Below are positions 8,021 to 17,339 of a stretch of DNA of 64,000 nt, in pieces; within the stretch, counting starts at the first letter, position 1; each line of letters begins with the position of its first letter. The stretch comes from Antarcticimicrobium luteum (GTDB taxonomy: Bacteria > Pseudomonadota > Alphaproteobacteria > Rhodobacterales > Rhodobacteraceae). The translations under genes and the position numbers were made by a program. The notes beneath the pieces are model-generated. The model was not told the origin of the DNA. It ran no database searches and saw nothing but the letters and a program-made list of their open reading frames with translations. The stretch is taken from the NCBI RefSeq assembly GCF_004358185.1, contig NZ_SMUV01000066.1:1-64000 (forward strand). Reading direction: 5' to 3'.

Positions 8021-9619
8021 ATGACATCTGGACGGGTCAACCCGCAATTCCGCCTCGAGGACCAAGGCATCGAGGGCCTGGGCAATGTCCATTACAACCT
8101 CATGGAACCGGCGCTGATCGAGGCGGCGCTGAAACGCGGCGAAGGCACCCTGGGCAACGGCGGCGCATTCCTGGTGACCACCGGCAAATTTACCGGTCGG
8201 TCCCCCAAAGACAAGCATGTGGTCAGGACCGACAGCGTCATCGACACCATCTGGTGGGAAAACAACGCCGCGATGTCGCCCGAGGGCTTTGATACCCTCT
8301 ATGCCGACATGCTGGAGCACATGAAGGGCCGCGAGTTCTTTGTGCAGGATCTGGTGGGCGGCGCCGACCCGGCCTATGCCATCAATGTCCGCATGGTGAC
8401 CGAGCTGGCCTGGCACGGCCTCTTTATCCGCCACCTGCTGCGCCGGCCCGAGCGCGCCGAGCTGGACAGCTTCCTGGCCGATTTCACCATCATCAACTGC
8501 CCCAGCTTCAAGGCAGACCCCGCGCGCCACGACTGCCGCTCGGACACCGTGATCGCGCTGAATTTCGACAAGAAGCTGATCCTGATCGGCAATACCGAAT
8601 ACGCTGGCGAGAACAAGAAATCCGTGTTCACCCTGCTGAACTACCTGCTGCCGGAAAAAGGCGTGATGCCGATGCACTGCTCGGCCAACCACGCGGTCGG
8701 CAACCCGGTCGACACCGCCATCTTCTTCGGCCTGTCGGGCACCGGCAAGACCACCCTGTCGGCCGATCCGGCACGGATCCTGATCGGCGACGACGAGCAC
8801 GGCTGGTCGGACCGCGGCACCTTCAACTTCGAAGGCGGCTGCTATGCCAAGACCATCAACCTGTCGCCCGAGGCAGAGCCGGAAATCTATGCCACCACAC
8901 ATAAGTTCGGCACCGTGATCGAGAACATGGTCTTTGACGAGGAGACCTTCGAGCTCGACTTCCAGGATTCCAGCCTGACCGAGAACATGCGCTGCGCCTA
9001 TCCGCTGGAGTATATCTCCAACGCATCGGAAAACGCGCTGGGCGGCCATCCGAAAAACATCATCCTGCTGACCTGCGACGCCTATGGCGTGCTGCCGCCG
9101 ATCTCGCGGCTGACCCCGGCGCAGGCGATGTATCACTTCCTGTCCGGCTTCACCTCGAAGACCCCGGGCACCGAGCGCGGCGTGGTCGAGCCGGAGCCCA
9201 CCTTCTCGACCTGCTTCGGCGCACCGTTCATGCCGCGCCGTCCGGAAGCCTACGGCAAGCTGCTGCAGGAGAAGATCGCCCAGCACGGCGCCACCTGCTG
9301 GCTGGTCAACACCGGCTGGACCGGCGGCGCCTTCGGCACCGGCTCGCGCATGCCGATCCGGGCCACCCGCGCGCTGCTGACCGCGGCGCTGGAAGGCTCG
9401 CTGAACGAGGCGGAGTTCCGCAAGGACGAGAACTTCGGCTTTGAGGTTCCGGTCGCGGTGCCGGGCGTGGACACCCAGCTGCTGGACCCGCGCCAGACCT
9501 GGGCCGATCAGGCCGCCTATGACGCGCAGGCCGCCAAGCTGGTCTCGATGTTCGCCGAGAACTTCGAGCAGTATGCGCCCTACATCGATGACGATGTGAA
9601 AGCCGTCGCCATCGGCTGA
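8021..9619 (+). CDS. pckA: Phosphoenolpyruvate carboxykinase (ATP)
   Basis: A 532-residue ATP-dependent PEP carboxykinase, which turns oxaloacetate into PEP as the first step of gluconeogenesis. The kinase loop [11 protein letters not shown] lies near residues 236-246, followed by the metal-binding DDEHGWSD. The N-terminal [13 protein letters not shown] is also family-typical, as is the length. The ATG at 8021 has AGGAG 9 bases upstream. It is transcribed away from chvI and ends in its own terminator. The ChvG/ChvI-PTS neighbourhood hints at linked control of carbon flow. Confidence 0.97.
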   Translation: MTSGRVNPQFRLEDQGIEGLGNVHYNLMEPALIEAALKRGEGTLGNGGAFLVTTGKFTGRSPKDKHVVRTDSVIDTIWWENNAAMSPEGFDTLYADMLEHMKGREFFVQDLVGGADPAYAINVRMVTELAWHGLFIRHLLRRPERAELDSFLADFTIINCPSFKADPARHDCRSDTVIALNFDKKLILIGNTEYAGENKKSVFTLLNYLLPEKGVMPMHCSANHAVGNPVDTAIFFGLSGTGKTTLSADPARILIGDDEHGWSDRGTFNFEGGCYAKTINLSPEAEPEIYATTHKFGTVIENMVFDEETFELDFQDSSLTENMRCAYPLEYISNASENALGGHPKNIILLTCDAYGVLPPISRLTPAQAMYHFLSGFTSKTPGTERGVVEPEPTFSTCFGAPFMPRRPEAYGKLLQEKIAQHGATCWLVNTGWTGGAFGTGSRMPIRATRALLTAALEGSLNEAEFRKDENFGFEVPVAVPGVDTQLLDPRQTWADQAAYDAQAAKLVSMFAENFEQYAPYIDDDVKAVAIG

Positions 9620-9646
9620 TCCGGCCGATCAGAGAGAGACAGAGAG

Positions 9647-9672
9647 CCCCGGCGGAAACGCCGGGGTTTTTC
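9647..9672 (+). terminator. Rho-independent terminator of pckA
   Basis: The stem CCCCGGC / GCCGGGG has a 6-nt loop GGAAAC and is followed by TTTTTCTTTT. It lies 27 bases after the pckA stop. Confidence 0.88.
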
Positions 9673-9730
9673 TTTTGCCCAAGGGCGCGGCGGGCGTGCC
9701 TGAAACGTCAGGGCTTCGACCCTGCCCGCG

Positions 9731-10498
9731 TCACGCCATCAGCGCCCGGCGGATCAGGTTCAGCCCGGCCAGCAGCAGGATCGCCAGGGTCAGCTTGCGG
9801 AACACATCCTGATCGATGCGGTCATGGATGCGGCCGCCGATCCACATGCCGAAGAGCACCGGCACCAGCAGCGCCAGCGAGAACCACACCGTCACCTGGT
9901 TCAGCACGCCCGAGCCGACATGCCCCACCGTCAGCGCCACCGCGCCCAGCCCGTAGATCACCCCCTGAACCCGGATCTGGTCCGCCTTGGGTGTGCCCAG
10001 CGCGGTCAGATAGGCCACTGTCGGCGGTCCCCAGACCCCTGAGACGCCGCCGATCAGCCCGGCAAAGGCCGCCACCGCCGCCTCGATCCGGGCCGAGGGT
10101 GCGGCCATGTGGAACCGCAGCCCGGCAAGCTGCATCAGGCAGAAGGCCGAGATCATCCCACCGAGGATCAGCAGCATGACCCGCAGCGGCAGAACCGAGA
10201 CCATCTGCGCGCTGGCCAGCAGGAACACGCCGCCGACGATCAGGAACACCCGGAACCGGCGGATGGAGGAAAGCGCTGCCGCCGGCCCCTGCCGCAGCGC
10301 CTGAATGCCGTTGGTCACCACCGTCGGCAGGATCAGTCCGGCGAGCGCCAGTTCCGGCGACAGAAAACTGCCCATGCCGGAGATCAGGATCAGCGGCAGG
10401 GCAAAACCCACCATGCCCTTTACCAGCCCGCCCATCAGCGCGATGGCGAAGGCAAGGCCGAGGTGGAGCGGGTCCATCAGGGAAAACAGCGCGGTCAT
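9731..10498 (-). CDS. TSUP (TauE/SafE) family membrane permease
   Basis: A 255-residue integral membrane protein with about eight hydrophobic segments and the two-repeat layout of the TSUP family; GGLVKGMVGFALPL in the first half and GGVSGVWGPPTVAYL in the second are the family's glycine- and proline-rich signatures. TSUP proteins often export sulfite, sulfoacetate or related sulfonates, but the substrate here cannot be told. The ATG at 10498 was chosen because AGAGGGG lies directly upstream; an earlier in-frame ATG would add 18 polar residues before the first helix. It is divergent from mcd. Confidence 0.85.
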   Translation of the reverse strand: MTALFSLMDPLHLGLAFAIALMGGLVKGMVGFALPLILISGMGSFLSPELALAGLILPTVVTNGIQALRQGPAAALSSIRRFRVFLIVGGVFLLASAQMVSVLPLRVMLLILGGMISAFCLMQLAGLRFHMAAPSARIEAAVAAFAGLIGGVSGVWGPPTVAYLTALGTPKADQIRVQGVIYGLGAVALTVGHVGSGVLNQVTVWFSLALLVPVLFGMWIGGRIHDRIDQDVFRKLTLAILLLAGLNLIRRALMA

Positions 10499-10644
10499 GC
10501 CCCTCTCATAATCGCTGCGCCGGGACGCTGCACTGCAAAATTTATCACGCAACTATTGAACCAACGCAGGGCCTTGGGCGTATTTTTGTTGCGCTGCACC
10601 TGCGAAGTGATTAGGGACAAGCGACGCTACGGAGGATATGATTC

Positions 10645-12336
10645 ATGGCCCATGATGGACAGGACCCGACGACGATGACCCAGACCGCCCTTCTGCCCGA
10701 CCTGCTGACCCTGACCGCCGATGCGATCGCGCCGACCGAGGCGGTGCTGGAGGCCGCCAAGGCAAAGCTGCGCGAGACGGTCAGCGAGGGCGGACGCGTC
10801 TCGGCTGCGGCGCTGGAGGCCAATCAGACCGCCGCGCATGGGCTGTCCTGGCTGGCCACCTATGTCGAATCGCTGCGCCAGATGCAGGCCTGGGCCACCC
10901 GCCTGCGCGAGCAGGGCCGGTTCGGAGAGGTCGAGCAACTGATCCATCAGATTGCCTTTGGCGAATACCTGGCGCAGATCCGCGGCGGCATCCCGATGAG
11001 CCAGGGCGAGATCGTGCGCCTGTCCGATCTGGGGCTGACCGCCGCAGACTCCGCCGCGCTGGACAGCGACGCCATCGCCACCCTGACCGCCACGGGCAAC
11101 ACCCCCGCCGCGCGCCACCGCCTGGTCGAATTGATGCAGGAACGCGCCGCCGAGACCACCGTGGGCGCCACCGGGCTGGAGGAAGAGCTGGAGATGATCC
11201 GCGACCAGTTCCGCCGCTTTGCGGTGGAAAAGGTCGAACCCTTTGCTCATGACTGGCACCTCAAGGACGAGCTGATCCCGATGGAAATCATCGATGAGCT
11301 GGCCGAGATGGGCGTCTTTGGCCTGACCATTCCCGAGAACCTCGGCGGGCTGGGCCTGTCGAAGGCGTCAATGGTTGTGGTCTCCGAAGAGCTGTCGCGC
11401 GGCTATATCGGCGTCGGCAGCCTCGGCACCCGGTCCGAGATCGCGGCCGAACTGATCCTGGCCGGCGGCACCGACGAACAAAAGGAGCAATGGCTGCCCC
11501 GGATTGCCAGTGGCGAGGTGCTACCCACCGCGGTGTTCACCGAACCCAACACCGGGTCCGACCTGGGCAGCCTGCGCACCCGCGCGGTCAAGGACGAGAA
11601 CGGCGATTACGTGGTGACGGGCAACAAGACCTGGATCACCCATGCGGCGCGCGCCAACGTGATGACGCTGCTGGCGCGCACCGATCCCTCGACCTCCGAC
11701 TACAAGGGGCTGTCGATGTTCCTGGCCGAAAAGACCCCGGGCAATGAGGACGATCCCTTTCCGACCCCCGGCATGACCGGCGGCGAGATCGAGGTGCTGG
11801 GCTATCGCGGCATGAAGGAATACGAGCTGGGCTTTGACGGTTTTCAGGTCAAGGGTGAGAACCTGCTGGGCCAGGAAGAGGGCAAAGGCTTCAAGCAACT
11901 GATGGAAACCTTCGAATCGGCCCGCATCCAGACCGCCGCCCGCGCCATCGGCGTGGCGCAGTCGGCGCTGGATATCGCCATGCAATACGCACAGGACCGC
12001 AAGCAGTTCGGCAAATCGCTGATCGCCTTCCCGCGTGTCTCGGGCAAGCTGTCGATGATGGCGGTCGAGATCATGATCGCCCGCCAGCTCACCTATTTCA
12101 GCGCCTGGCAGAAGGACCACGGCAAGCGCTGCGACCTCGAGGCCGGGATGGCCAAGCTCTTGGGCGCGCGGGTGGCCTGGGCTGCGGCGGACAACGGGCT
12201 GCAGATCCACGGCGGCAACGGCTTCGCGCTGGAGTACAAGATCAGCCGCGTTCTGTGCGATGCGCGCATCCTCAACATCTTCGAGGGGGCGGCCGAGATC
12301 CAGGCGCAGGTGATCGCGCGGCGTCTGCTGGGGTGA
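10645..12336 (+). CDS. mcd: Methylsuccinyl-CoA dehydrogenase
   Basis: A 563-residue flavoprotein of the acyl-CoA dehydrogenase superfamily with an extra N-terminal region of about 170 residues before the usual fold, which is the mark of methylsuccinyl-CoA dehydrogenase. It oxidises methylsuccinyl-CoA to mesaconyl-CoA in the ethylmalonyl-CoA pathway of acetate assimilation and would pass electrons to ETF. The dehydrogenase core shows ITHAARANVMTLLART, RIQTAARAIGVAQSALD and the C-terminal IHGGNGFALEYKISR. GGAGG sits 8 bases before the ATG at 10645; a second ATG at 10678 is possible. No other ethylmalonyl-CoA pathway gene is in the window. Confidence 0.88.
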   Translation: MAHDGQDPTTMTQTALLPDLLTLTADAIAPTEAVLEAAKAKLRETVSEGGRVSAAALEANQTAAHGLSWLATYVESLRQMQAWATRLREQGRFGEVEQLIHQIAFGEYLAQIRGGIPMSQGEIVRLSDLGLTAADSAALDSDAIATLTATGNTPAARHRLVELMQERAAETTVGATGLEEELEMIRDQFRRFAVEKVEPFAHDWHLKDELIPMEIIDELAEMGVFGLTIPENLGGLGLSKASMVVVSEELSRGYIGVGSLGTRSEIAAELILAGGTDEQKEQWLPRIASGEVLPTAVFTEPNTGSDLGSLRTRAVKDENGDYVVTGNKTWITHAARANVMTLLARTDPSTSDYKGLSMFLAEKTPGNEDDPFPTPGMTGGEIEVLGYRGMKEYELGFDGFQVKGENLLGQEEGKGFKQLMETFESARIQTAARAIGVAQSALDIAMQYAQDRKQFGKSLIAFPRVSGKLSMMAVEIMIARQLTYFSAWQKDHGKRCDLEAGMAKLLGARVAWAAADNGLQIHGGNGFALEYKISRVLCDARILNIFEGAAEIQAQVIARRLLG

Positions 12337-12370
12337 GACGCGCCCGGAATACTCAGGGCCGGAACAGACG

Positions 12371-12402
12371 AGAGGGCGCAGCCACGACGGCGGCGCCCTT
12401 TT
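12371..12402 (+). terminator. Terminator between mcd and trmO
   Basis: The arms AGGGCGC and GCGCCCT are followed by TTT. The two genes converge here, so it may serve mcd mainly. Confidence 0.6.
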
Positions 12403-12433
12403 CCGTGAGGCATCGCCGCGCCGTGGCTGTCTG

Positions 12434-12922
12434 CTAGATCCCGGGCGGGATGTCGATGCCGTCGTGCCACGGCTTGATATCCACCACCGGAGTCATGTCA
12501 AAGGCATCGGTGGCGTCGATGCCGATGACGCCGCGCACCGCATCGAGCGTGGTGATCCGCACCACCGCCATGGCGATCGGGTTGGGCCGCACCGGCGAGC
12601 GCAGCGAGAACACCCCGCGCGGATCGGGCCGGTGGTGCGGCGCCTGCACGATCAGGTCGCGCCGGCCCCTGTCCATCCAGTAGAGCACCCAAATCGCCTG
12701 CCCCTCCTCCAGCCCGGCGAGCCCGCGCGCATAGACCGGGTCAAGCTCGATCCGGGCATTGCCACCCCCGCTGGCGCGCGCCTGGGTGAGATTCCGGGGC
12801 GCATCGCCCCTGGCCCAGTCCGAGCGGATATGACCGATGAAGGCGACCCCCGCCTGCGCCCGGTCGCCGGGGTCGAAATCGAGCTGTACCTCGCCTTCGC
12901 GGATGTCGCGTTCCTCTGCCAT
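12434..12922 (-). CDS. TrmO/TsaA-family tRNA N6-methyladenosine methyltransferase
   Basis: A 162-residue protein of the TrmO (VirR/TsaA, UPF0066) fold, which in E. coli methylates the N6-threonylcarbamoyl adenosine at tRNA position 37. The family motifs are visible: AFIGHIRSDW near the N-terminus, the pocket residues in GVFSLRSPVRPNPIAMAVV, and GIDATDAFDMTPVVDIKPW near the end. The ATG at 12922 was chosen because AAAGGAGG stands just upstream. It is divergent from the small META-domain gene. Confidence 0.82.
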   Translation of the reverse strand: MAEERDIREGEVQLDFDPGDRAQAGVAFIGHIRSDWARGDAPRNLTQARASGGGNARIELDPVYARGLAGLEEGQAIWVLYWMDRGRRDLIVQAPHHRPDPRGVFSLRSPVRPNPIAMAVVRITTLDAVRGVIGIDATDAFDMTPVVDIKPWHDGIDIPPGI

Positions 12923-13011
12923 GCGGCGGTCCTCCTTTTGGCGGTTCTGCACCGAGTACAGCCGCACGCGGCGCTTTGCGCAAGCCGCCCCGGCGTGTCA
13001 TGCTGTCGCTC

Positions 13012-13401
13012 ATGCGGCTGCTTTTTCTAATCGCCCTGCTGGGCCTCGACATGTGCGCGAAGGACGAGACCGTCGCCGGGTTCGGCGCGGCGGATCGGGT
13101 CTGGCATCTCGCGGAACTGGACGGTTCCCCCTTCCCCGCGACCGCGACTCTGGCCTTTCCCGAGCCGGGCCAGATCGCGGGCGAGGCGCCCTGCAACCGC
13201 TATTCCGGGGTGATGACCACACCCTATCCGTGGTTCGACGCCGGTCAGCTGCTCTCGACCCGCCGCGCCTGTCCCGAGCTGGAGGCGGAGCAGGCGTTCC
13301 TGTCGGCGCTCACCGCGATGACCGAGGCCGAGGTGGCGACCGGCACGCTGATCCTGCGCAACGCGGCGGGGCGCGAGATGGTATTCAGATCCGCCGAGTG
13401 A
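13012..13401 (+). CDS. META-domain (HslJ-like) exported protein
   Basis: A small protein of about 129 residues with a short hydrophobic N-terminus ([12 protein letters not shown]) suggesting export, although the cysteine that follows is not in a convincing lipobox. The core, with [22 protein letters not shown] and [21 protein letters not shown], resembles the META/HslJ domain found in heat-inducible and motility-linked exported proteins. There is no good ribosome-binding site, so the start could also be the ATG at 13000 or 12976. Its 3' end overlaps recO tail-to-tail by 17 bases. Function unknown. Confidence 0.7.
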   Translation: MRLLFLIALLGLDMCAKDETVAGFGAADRVWHLAELDGSPFPATATLAFPEPGQIAGEAPCNRYSGVMTTPYPWFDAGQLLSTRRACPELEAEQAFLSALTAMTEAEVATGTLILRNAAGREMVFRSAE

Positions 13402-14110
13402 ACTGATCGACAAAGCGCGCCCGCGCCTCCGGCAGCGGCGTGTGGCCCAGCGCCGGGGCCAGCCGGTGCTGCAGGAAATAGCCGGTGGTGCGCAGCCCCT
13501 CGGCGATCTCGGCATCCGGCGCCGGCCCGTCGCCGCGCAGACAAGGCGGCAGCGGCAGCATCCGGTCGGCCCAGTCCCCCGCGCCGTGGCGCGACACCGC
13601 CCGGCCCGATCTGGGCGAGACATAGATCAGTTCATCATTGACCCCGGTGGCGGCGCATTGGCTGAGGTCGAGGCCAAAGCCCAGCTCTTCCAGCAGGGCC
13701 ATTTCCCAGTTCAGATAGGCCAGCGGCCATATCTCGTCCTGCCCCAGCAGATCGAGAAGCTGTTCGGAGCGGCGGTAAAGGGCGCCATGCACCTCGCGTT
13801 CCGCCAGCGCGAAGGAGAGCAGCGCGGTGACCGCGTTCAGCCCGGCCAGCGCCAACCGGCCCGACAGCGCGGCGGCGGCCCGGCTGCGCAGCGGTTCCGC
13901 GCGGTAAGTGCCGATATGGTCCTCCAGCCGCGCCCGCCAGATCAGGTCGAGCTGCGCGCCGGGTTGCAGCACCGGCGCCTGCTTGCGGCTGGCGCCGCCG
14001 GGCACCACACCGGCATGGCGGCCGTGGGATTCGGTAAAGACATCGATGATCGCCGCCGCCTCGCCGTGACGCCGCAGGCTCAGCAATATGCCATGATCGC
14101 GCCATTCCAT
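13385..14110 (-). CDS. recO: DNA repair protein RecO
   Basis: A 241-residue RecO, which with RecF and RecR loads RecA onto SSB-covered gaps. The N-terminal OB fold begins [17 protein letters not shown] and continues [17 protein letters not shown]; the C-terminal helical domain follows. The ATG at 14110 is the family start; the frame extends upstream but without similarity. In related genomes recO follows era and the DUF1491 gene closely; here the copper pair (PCuAC fusion and DUF2946 protein) separates them, which suggests an insertion. Confidence 0.9.
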   Translation of the reverse strand: MEWRDHGILLSLRRHGEAAAIIDVFTESHGRHAGVVPGGASRKQAPVLQPGAQLDLIWRARLEDHIGTYRAEPLRSRAAAALSGRLALAGLNAVTALLSFALAEREVHGALYRRSEQLLDLLGQDEIWPLAYLNWEMALLEELGFGLDLSQCAATGVNDELIYVSPRSGRAVSRHGAGDWADRMLPLPPCLRGDGPAPDAEIAEGLRTTGYFLQHRLAPALGHTPLPEARARFVDQFTRRI

Positions 14111-14305
14111 GCCAAGACCTTGTGTCAGATGTGCCGGCTCACTTCCAGATCGGGTGATGCCGGCCGCAGAATACACCGGGGCCGCCGCCGCGAACACAGC
14201 CATCCTGCGACCGGCAGTGGAAAACCGACGCGCCCCAGCGCTGCGGTCGGAAGTGGCCCCGCCCGGACGCCGGACCCGGTCAGGCCCGGCGCCCTGTTGG
14301 CACCG

Positions 14306-15232
14306 TCAGTGTTGGTGGTCATGACCCTGACGGCCGATGACCACCGTGCCCTCGAAGGAATTGAGCCGCGCGATGAAGGCGGCGCCCAGCGGGGCCTCGG
14401 CGCCGTTCACCTCGGCGGCCAGCAATTCGGCATCGGCGTGTCCGAGCCCCATCCCGACGAAGGTCGCGGCGTCGACGAGGCTTTGCCCCGAGCAAAGTTC
14501 GACGAACCAGCCGTCGGCATCCTTGCGCAGGAAGGCGCGGCCGCCCTGGCCACCCTGGCTCCAGCCGGCCACGGCCACTGGGCCGCGCAGGGTGATCGGC
14601 TCGACCGTCAGCGGCGCGCCGGGACGGTCGAAGGTGCCCATCAGCAGCGCGCGGATCTGCTCGGGATCGCTCATCCCTGCCATCGCCGAATGATCCATGC
14701 TGCCGTGATCCATCGCCGAGTGGGTGGCGGCGGAGTGCTGCATGGACGAATGATCCATGGCGGCATGATCGGCGTGGGCGTGTCCCGCCGCCCGGTCGGC
14801 CGGGCCGACCACGAACTCGACCGCCATTTCGCCTGCGGACTCGAAAACCAGCGTGGCGGGCACCCTGTCGCCCTCGTGCAGGTCGGCGGTCAGGCCCATG
14901 AACATGATGTGCCTTCCGCCCGGCTCGAACGCGGCGCTGTCATTCTCCGGGATGTCGACGGCTTGGAGCGGATGCATCTTCGCGACGCCGTTCGCGTCCA
15001 CCTCGGTCACATGCATCATCACCCTTTCGGAGAGCGCCGAGCGGACCGCGACCAGCCGCTCGGGGGCGTGACTGTCGTTGGCGACCACCATATAGCCGGC
15101 CGCCGCCATCGCCCCGGGGGCGGGCAGCGGGATGTTGGGGTGGATGACCTCGAGGTCACCAAGCGTGAATTCATGGGCCTGGGTCATGGTGGCCGCGAGG
15201 CCGAGGGCAAGAAGTGCGAGAAAGCGTTTCAT
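14306..15232 (-). CDS. Periplasmic copper chaperone PCu(A)C fused to a copper-uptake-associated domain
   Basis: A 308-residue exported protein with a signal peptide ending near TQAHEF. Residues 20-145 form a PCu(A)C domain with copper ligands in MMHVTEV, KMHPL and GGRHIMFMGL; such proteins deliver Cu(I) to the CuA site of cytochrome oxidase. Next comes a linker rich in His and Met (about residues 148-184) with repeated MDHSSM-like units, a probable copper sponge. The remaining part, from SDPEQIRALLMGTF on, matches what I know as the 'copper uptake system-associated' domain, usually a separate gene. A DUF2946 gene lies upstream on the same strand. Confidence 0.85.
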   Translation of the reverse strand: MKRFLALLALGLAATMTQAHEFTLGDLEVIHPNIPLPAPGAMAAAGYMVVANDSHAPERLVAVRSALSERVMMHVTEVDANGVAKMHPLQAVDIPENDSAAFEPGGRHIMFMGLTADLHEGDRVPATLVFESAGEMAVEFVVGPADRAAGHAHADHAAMDHSSMQHSAATHSAMDHGSMDHSAMAGMSDPEQIRALLMGTFDRPGAPLTVEPITLRGPVAVAGWSQGGQGGRAFLRKDADGWFVELCSGQSLVDAATFVGMGLGHADAELLAAEVNGAEAPLGAAFIARLNSFEGTVVIGRQGHDHQH

Positions 15233-15484
15233 GTGTCACCTGTTGGAACTGTGTGAAGGTTGATCGCCCTGCCCGGCGGCCGAAGCCGCCCGGCGAGGCC
15301 GGAATGCAGGCGCGAGGGCGGGACGGACGCGCGCGGAATGCGCCATCGCCCCGGACGCCCCGGGGACGGGGAAATGAACGGACCCCTGGCACCGCGGCCC
15401 CCTGAAAGCAGTGATTGAACGATGGATGCCCGTCCCCGCGCAGAAAAAACGGGGCGCAAATCACCGACGGCGATCAGGATCGGG

Positions 15485-15856
15485 TCAGATGCGCGGCGGA
15501 GCCCGGGCGAGGCGGATCGGGTCGAGCGCCTGCGCCTCGGCGCGGCGGAAGTCCGGCGGCACGATCTCGGCAAGCAGCACGGTGTCGACCGGGTGCGGAT
15601 CGCCCGCCGTGGCAGGCGCGAAGGCGTTGGAGGCGATCTGGCAGAACTGGCAGGGCGCGGGTTGTCCGCGGGTGCCGCCGGACCCGCCGGCCGCGCCGCA
15701 AAGGTCGACCGCGACACCGAGTGAGGCCTGCACGGCGGCAAGCCCGGCCTGGGAGCGGTCCGGCGCGCGATGCGCCAGCGCCGCAGCCGCCAGGGCCACG
15801 GTGAACAGCGCGATCAGCGCGGCCTCGAAGAGGCGCCTGGGAACAAGCCGGGTCAC
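15485..15856 (-). CDS. DUF2946-like small exported or membrane protein
   Basis: A 123-residue protein with one N-terminal hydrophobic helix (AALIALFTVALAAAALAH) and a CxxC-type motif, PCQFC, near residue 70. This layout fits DUF2946, a small family often found with copper-uptake and PCu(A)C genes. It would be anchored in the inner membrane or exported with the cysteines in the periplasm. It lies 252 bases upstream of the PCu(A)C fusion gene; that gap holds no gene I can support. Function unknown, but a role in copper handling is the natural guess. Confidence 0.65.
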   Translation of the reverse strand: MTRLVPRRLFEAALIALFTVALAAAALAHRAPDRSQAGLAAVQASLGVAVDLCGAAGGSGGTRGQPAPCQFCQIASNAFAPATAGDPHPVDTVLLAEIVPPDFRRAEAQALDPIRLARAPPRI

Positions 15857-15978
15857 GAATTTCGCATAGCACGGGACGCATTGTCTGAGAAGCGTTTCGC
15901 GGGGTGGTGCGGCCGCCTACGCCGCGGCCCGGTCAGAGGGTGCAAAGGGTCGGGATCACCCGCCCCGCGTGCCGCACG

Positions 15979-16314
15979 TCAGTCGGCCAGCCCGTCCTCG
16001 TCCAGCAGGTGGCGGCCCTGCCTGTCCTCGACCTCGATCACCCACAGATCGGGGTCAAATCCGCGCTGGCGGGCGATGGCGTCATCGACCCCGGCCTCGT
16101 CGCCCCGGGCCAGTTCGATCCAGCGCCTGGCGCCGCTGTCCAGATCGAAGCCGCGCTGGAACAGGGTCGCCTGACCGTCCAGCGTATTGAGCTTGATCAG
16201 CACCGCCCCGGCGGTGTCGTCGCCATGCGCGGTGACAAAGGCGGGGATGTCGTTCAGACGCAGGCGGGTCAGATAGGCCTGCACCCAGAAGGAGCTGACC
16301 AGTCTGCCGATCAC
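15979..16314 (-). CDS. DUF1491 family protein
   Basis: A 111-residue protein of DUF1491, a short alphaproteobacterial family of unknown function that is commonly encoded directly after era. The family is recognised from the N-terminal SSFWVQAYLTRLRLNDIPAFV and from VLIKLNTLDG and the C-terminal DPDLWVIEVEDR. The start is a GTG at 16314 that overlaps the era stop (GTGA), so translation is coupled to era. The frame is open far upstream inside era, but that part is not the gene. Confidence 0.85.
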   Translation of the reverse strand: MIGRLVSSFWVQAYLTRLRLNDIPAFVTAHGDDTAGAVLIKLNTLDGQATLFQRGFDLDSGARRWIELARGDEAGVDDAIARQRGFDPDLWVIEVEDRQGRHLLDEDGLAD

Positions 16315-17219
16315 GTATTGCCGTCCTTGAACTCCAGCCCCATCTCGGAATAGCGCTCGGCCTCTTCCAGCCAGTTCGGGCGCACCTTGACCTGCAGGAA
16401 CAGGTGCACCTTGCGACCGAGGAACTCTTCCAGTTCCTCGCGCGCGGCCTTGGAGACGGCCTTGATGGTCTCGCCCTTGTGACCCAGCACGATGCCCTTG
16501 TGGCCGTCGCGCATGACATAGACCAACTGGTCGATGCGGGCCGAGCCGTCCTTGCGCTCTTCCCAGTTCTCGGTCTCGACGGTGAGCTGATAGGGCAGCT
16601 CCTGATGCAGCCGCAGGGTCAGTTTCTCGCGCGTCATCTCGGCGGCGATCATCCGCATCGGCAGATCGGCGATCTGGTCCTCGGGATAAAGCCAGGGCCC
16701 CTCGGGGATTTCCTTGGCCAGCCATTTGCGCAGGTCGGCGACGCCGTGGCCCTTTTCGGCGGAGATCATGAAGGTCTCGGCAAAGGGGTAGCGGTCGTTC
16801 AGATCCTTGGCCAGCGCCAGCAGGGTCTCGGCCCGGACCCGGTCGATCTTGTTGATCGCGAGCGCCACGGTGCGGCCCTTACCGATGTCGGCCAACCCTT
16901 CGAGGATGCGCTCGACGCCCTCGGTAACGCCGCGGTGCGCCTCGACCATCAGCACGATGATGTCGGCATCCGCCGCGCCGCCCCAGGCGGCGGCGACCAT
17001 GGCGCGGTCGAGCCGGCGGCGCGGGCGGAACAGGCCCGGCGTGTCGACAAAGACGATCTGCGCCTCGCCTTCCATCGCCACGCCGCGGATGCGGGCGCGG
17101 GTGGTCTGCACCTTGTGGGTGACGATCGACACCTTGGCGCCGACCATGGCGTTGGTCAGCGTGGACTTGCCCGCGTTGGGCTCTCCGATCAGGGCGACGA
17201 AACCGGCGCGTGTGGTCAT
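16311..17219 (-). CDS. era: GTPase Era
   Basis: A 302-residue Era, the GTPase that helps mature the 30S subunit by binding the 3' end of 16S rRNA. The G1 loop GEPNAGKST is at residues 12-20, G3 is DTPGLF near 60-65 and G4 is NKID; the C-terminal KH domain carries GHKGETIKAVSKAAREELE. In this bacterial group era usually follows rnc; here rnc is about 17 kb away on the other strand, which points to a rearrangement. It is coupled to DUF1491 by a GTGA overlap. Confidence 0.96.
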   Translation of the reverse strand: MTTRAGFVALIGEPNAGKSTLTNAMVGAKVSIVTHKVQTTRARIRGVAMEGEAQIVFVDTPGLFRPRRRLDRAMVAAAWGGAADADIIVLMVEAHRGVTEGVERILEGLADIGKGRTVALAINKIDRVRAETLLALAKDLNDRYPFAETFMISAEKGHGVADLRKWLAKEIPEGPWLYPEDQIADLPMRMIAAEMTREKLTLRLHQELPYQLTVETENWEERKDGSARIDQLVYVMRDGHKGIVLGHKGETIKAVSKAAREELEEFLGRKVHLFLQVKVRPNWLEEAERYSEMGLEFKDGNT

Positions 17220-17289
17220 GGGATTCCCCTGGTTGAACTGCCGTTGCGATAGAGGATTTCGCAGGGGTTGGCTAGGGCAAGGGAAAACA

Positions 17290-17316
17290 GGCCGCGCCCG
17301 GGTGCCGGGTGCGGCC
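17290..17316 (-). terminator. Possible terminator after the PatB-type gene
   Basis: On the minus strand, GGCCGC and GCGGCC bracket inner arms of CCGG type and are followed by TGTTTTCCC. The stem is strong but the T run is poor. Confidence 0.4.
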
Positions 17317-17339
17317 CGCCGTGAGGCGCCGAAGGAGGG

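Noticed and set aside
13442-15256. 604-codon plus-strand frame opposite recO and the PCu(A)C gene
   Set aside because: Spans two real genes in antisense and has His/Arg/Gln-rich composition typical of a shadow.
15233-15484. Small gene between the PCu(A)C and DUF2946 genes
   Set aside because: Open frames here are Arg/Pro-rich, lack a ribosome-binding site and show no motif.
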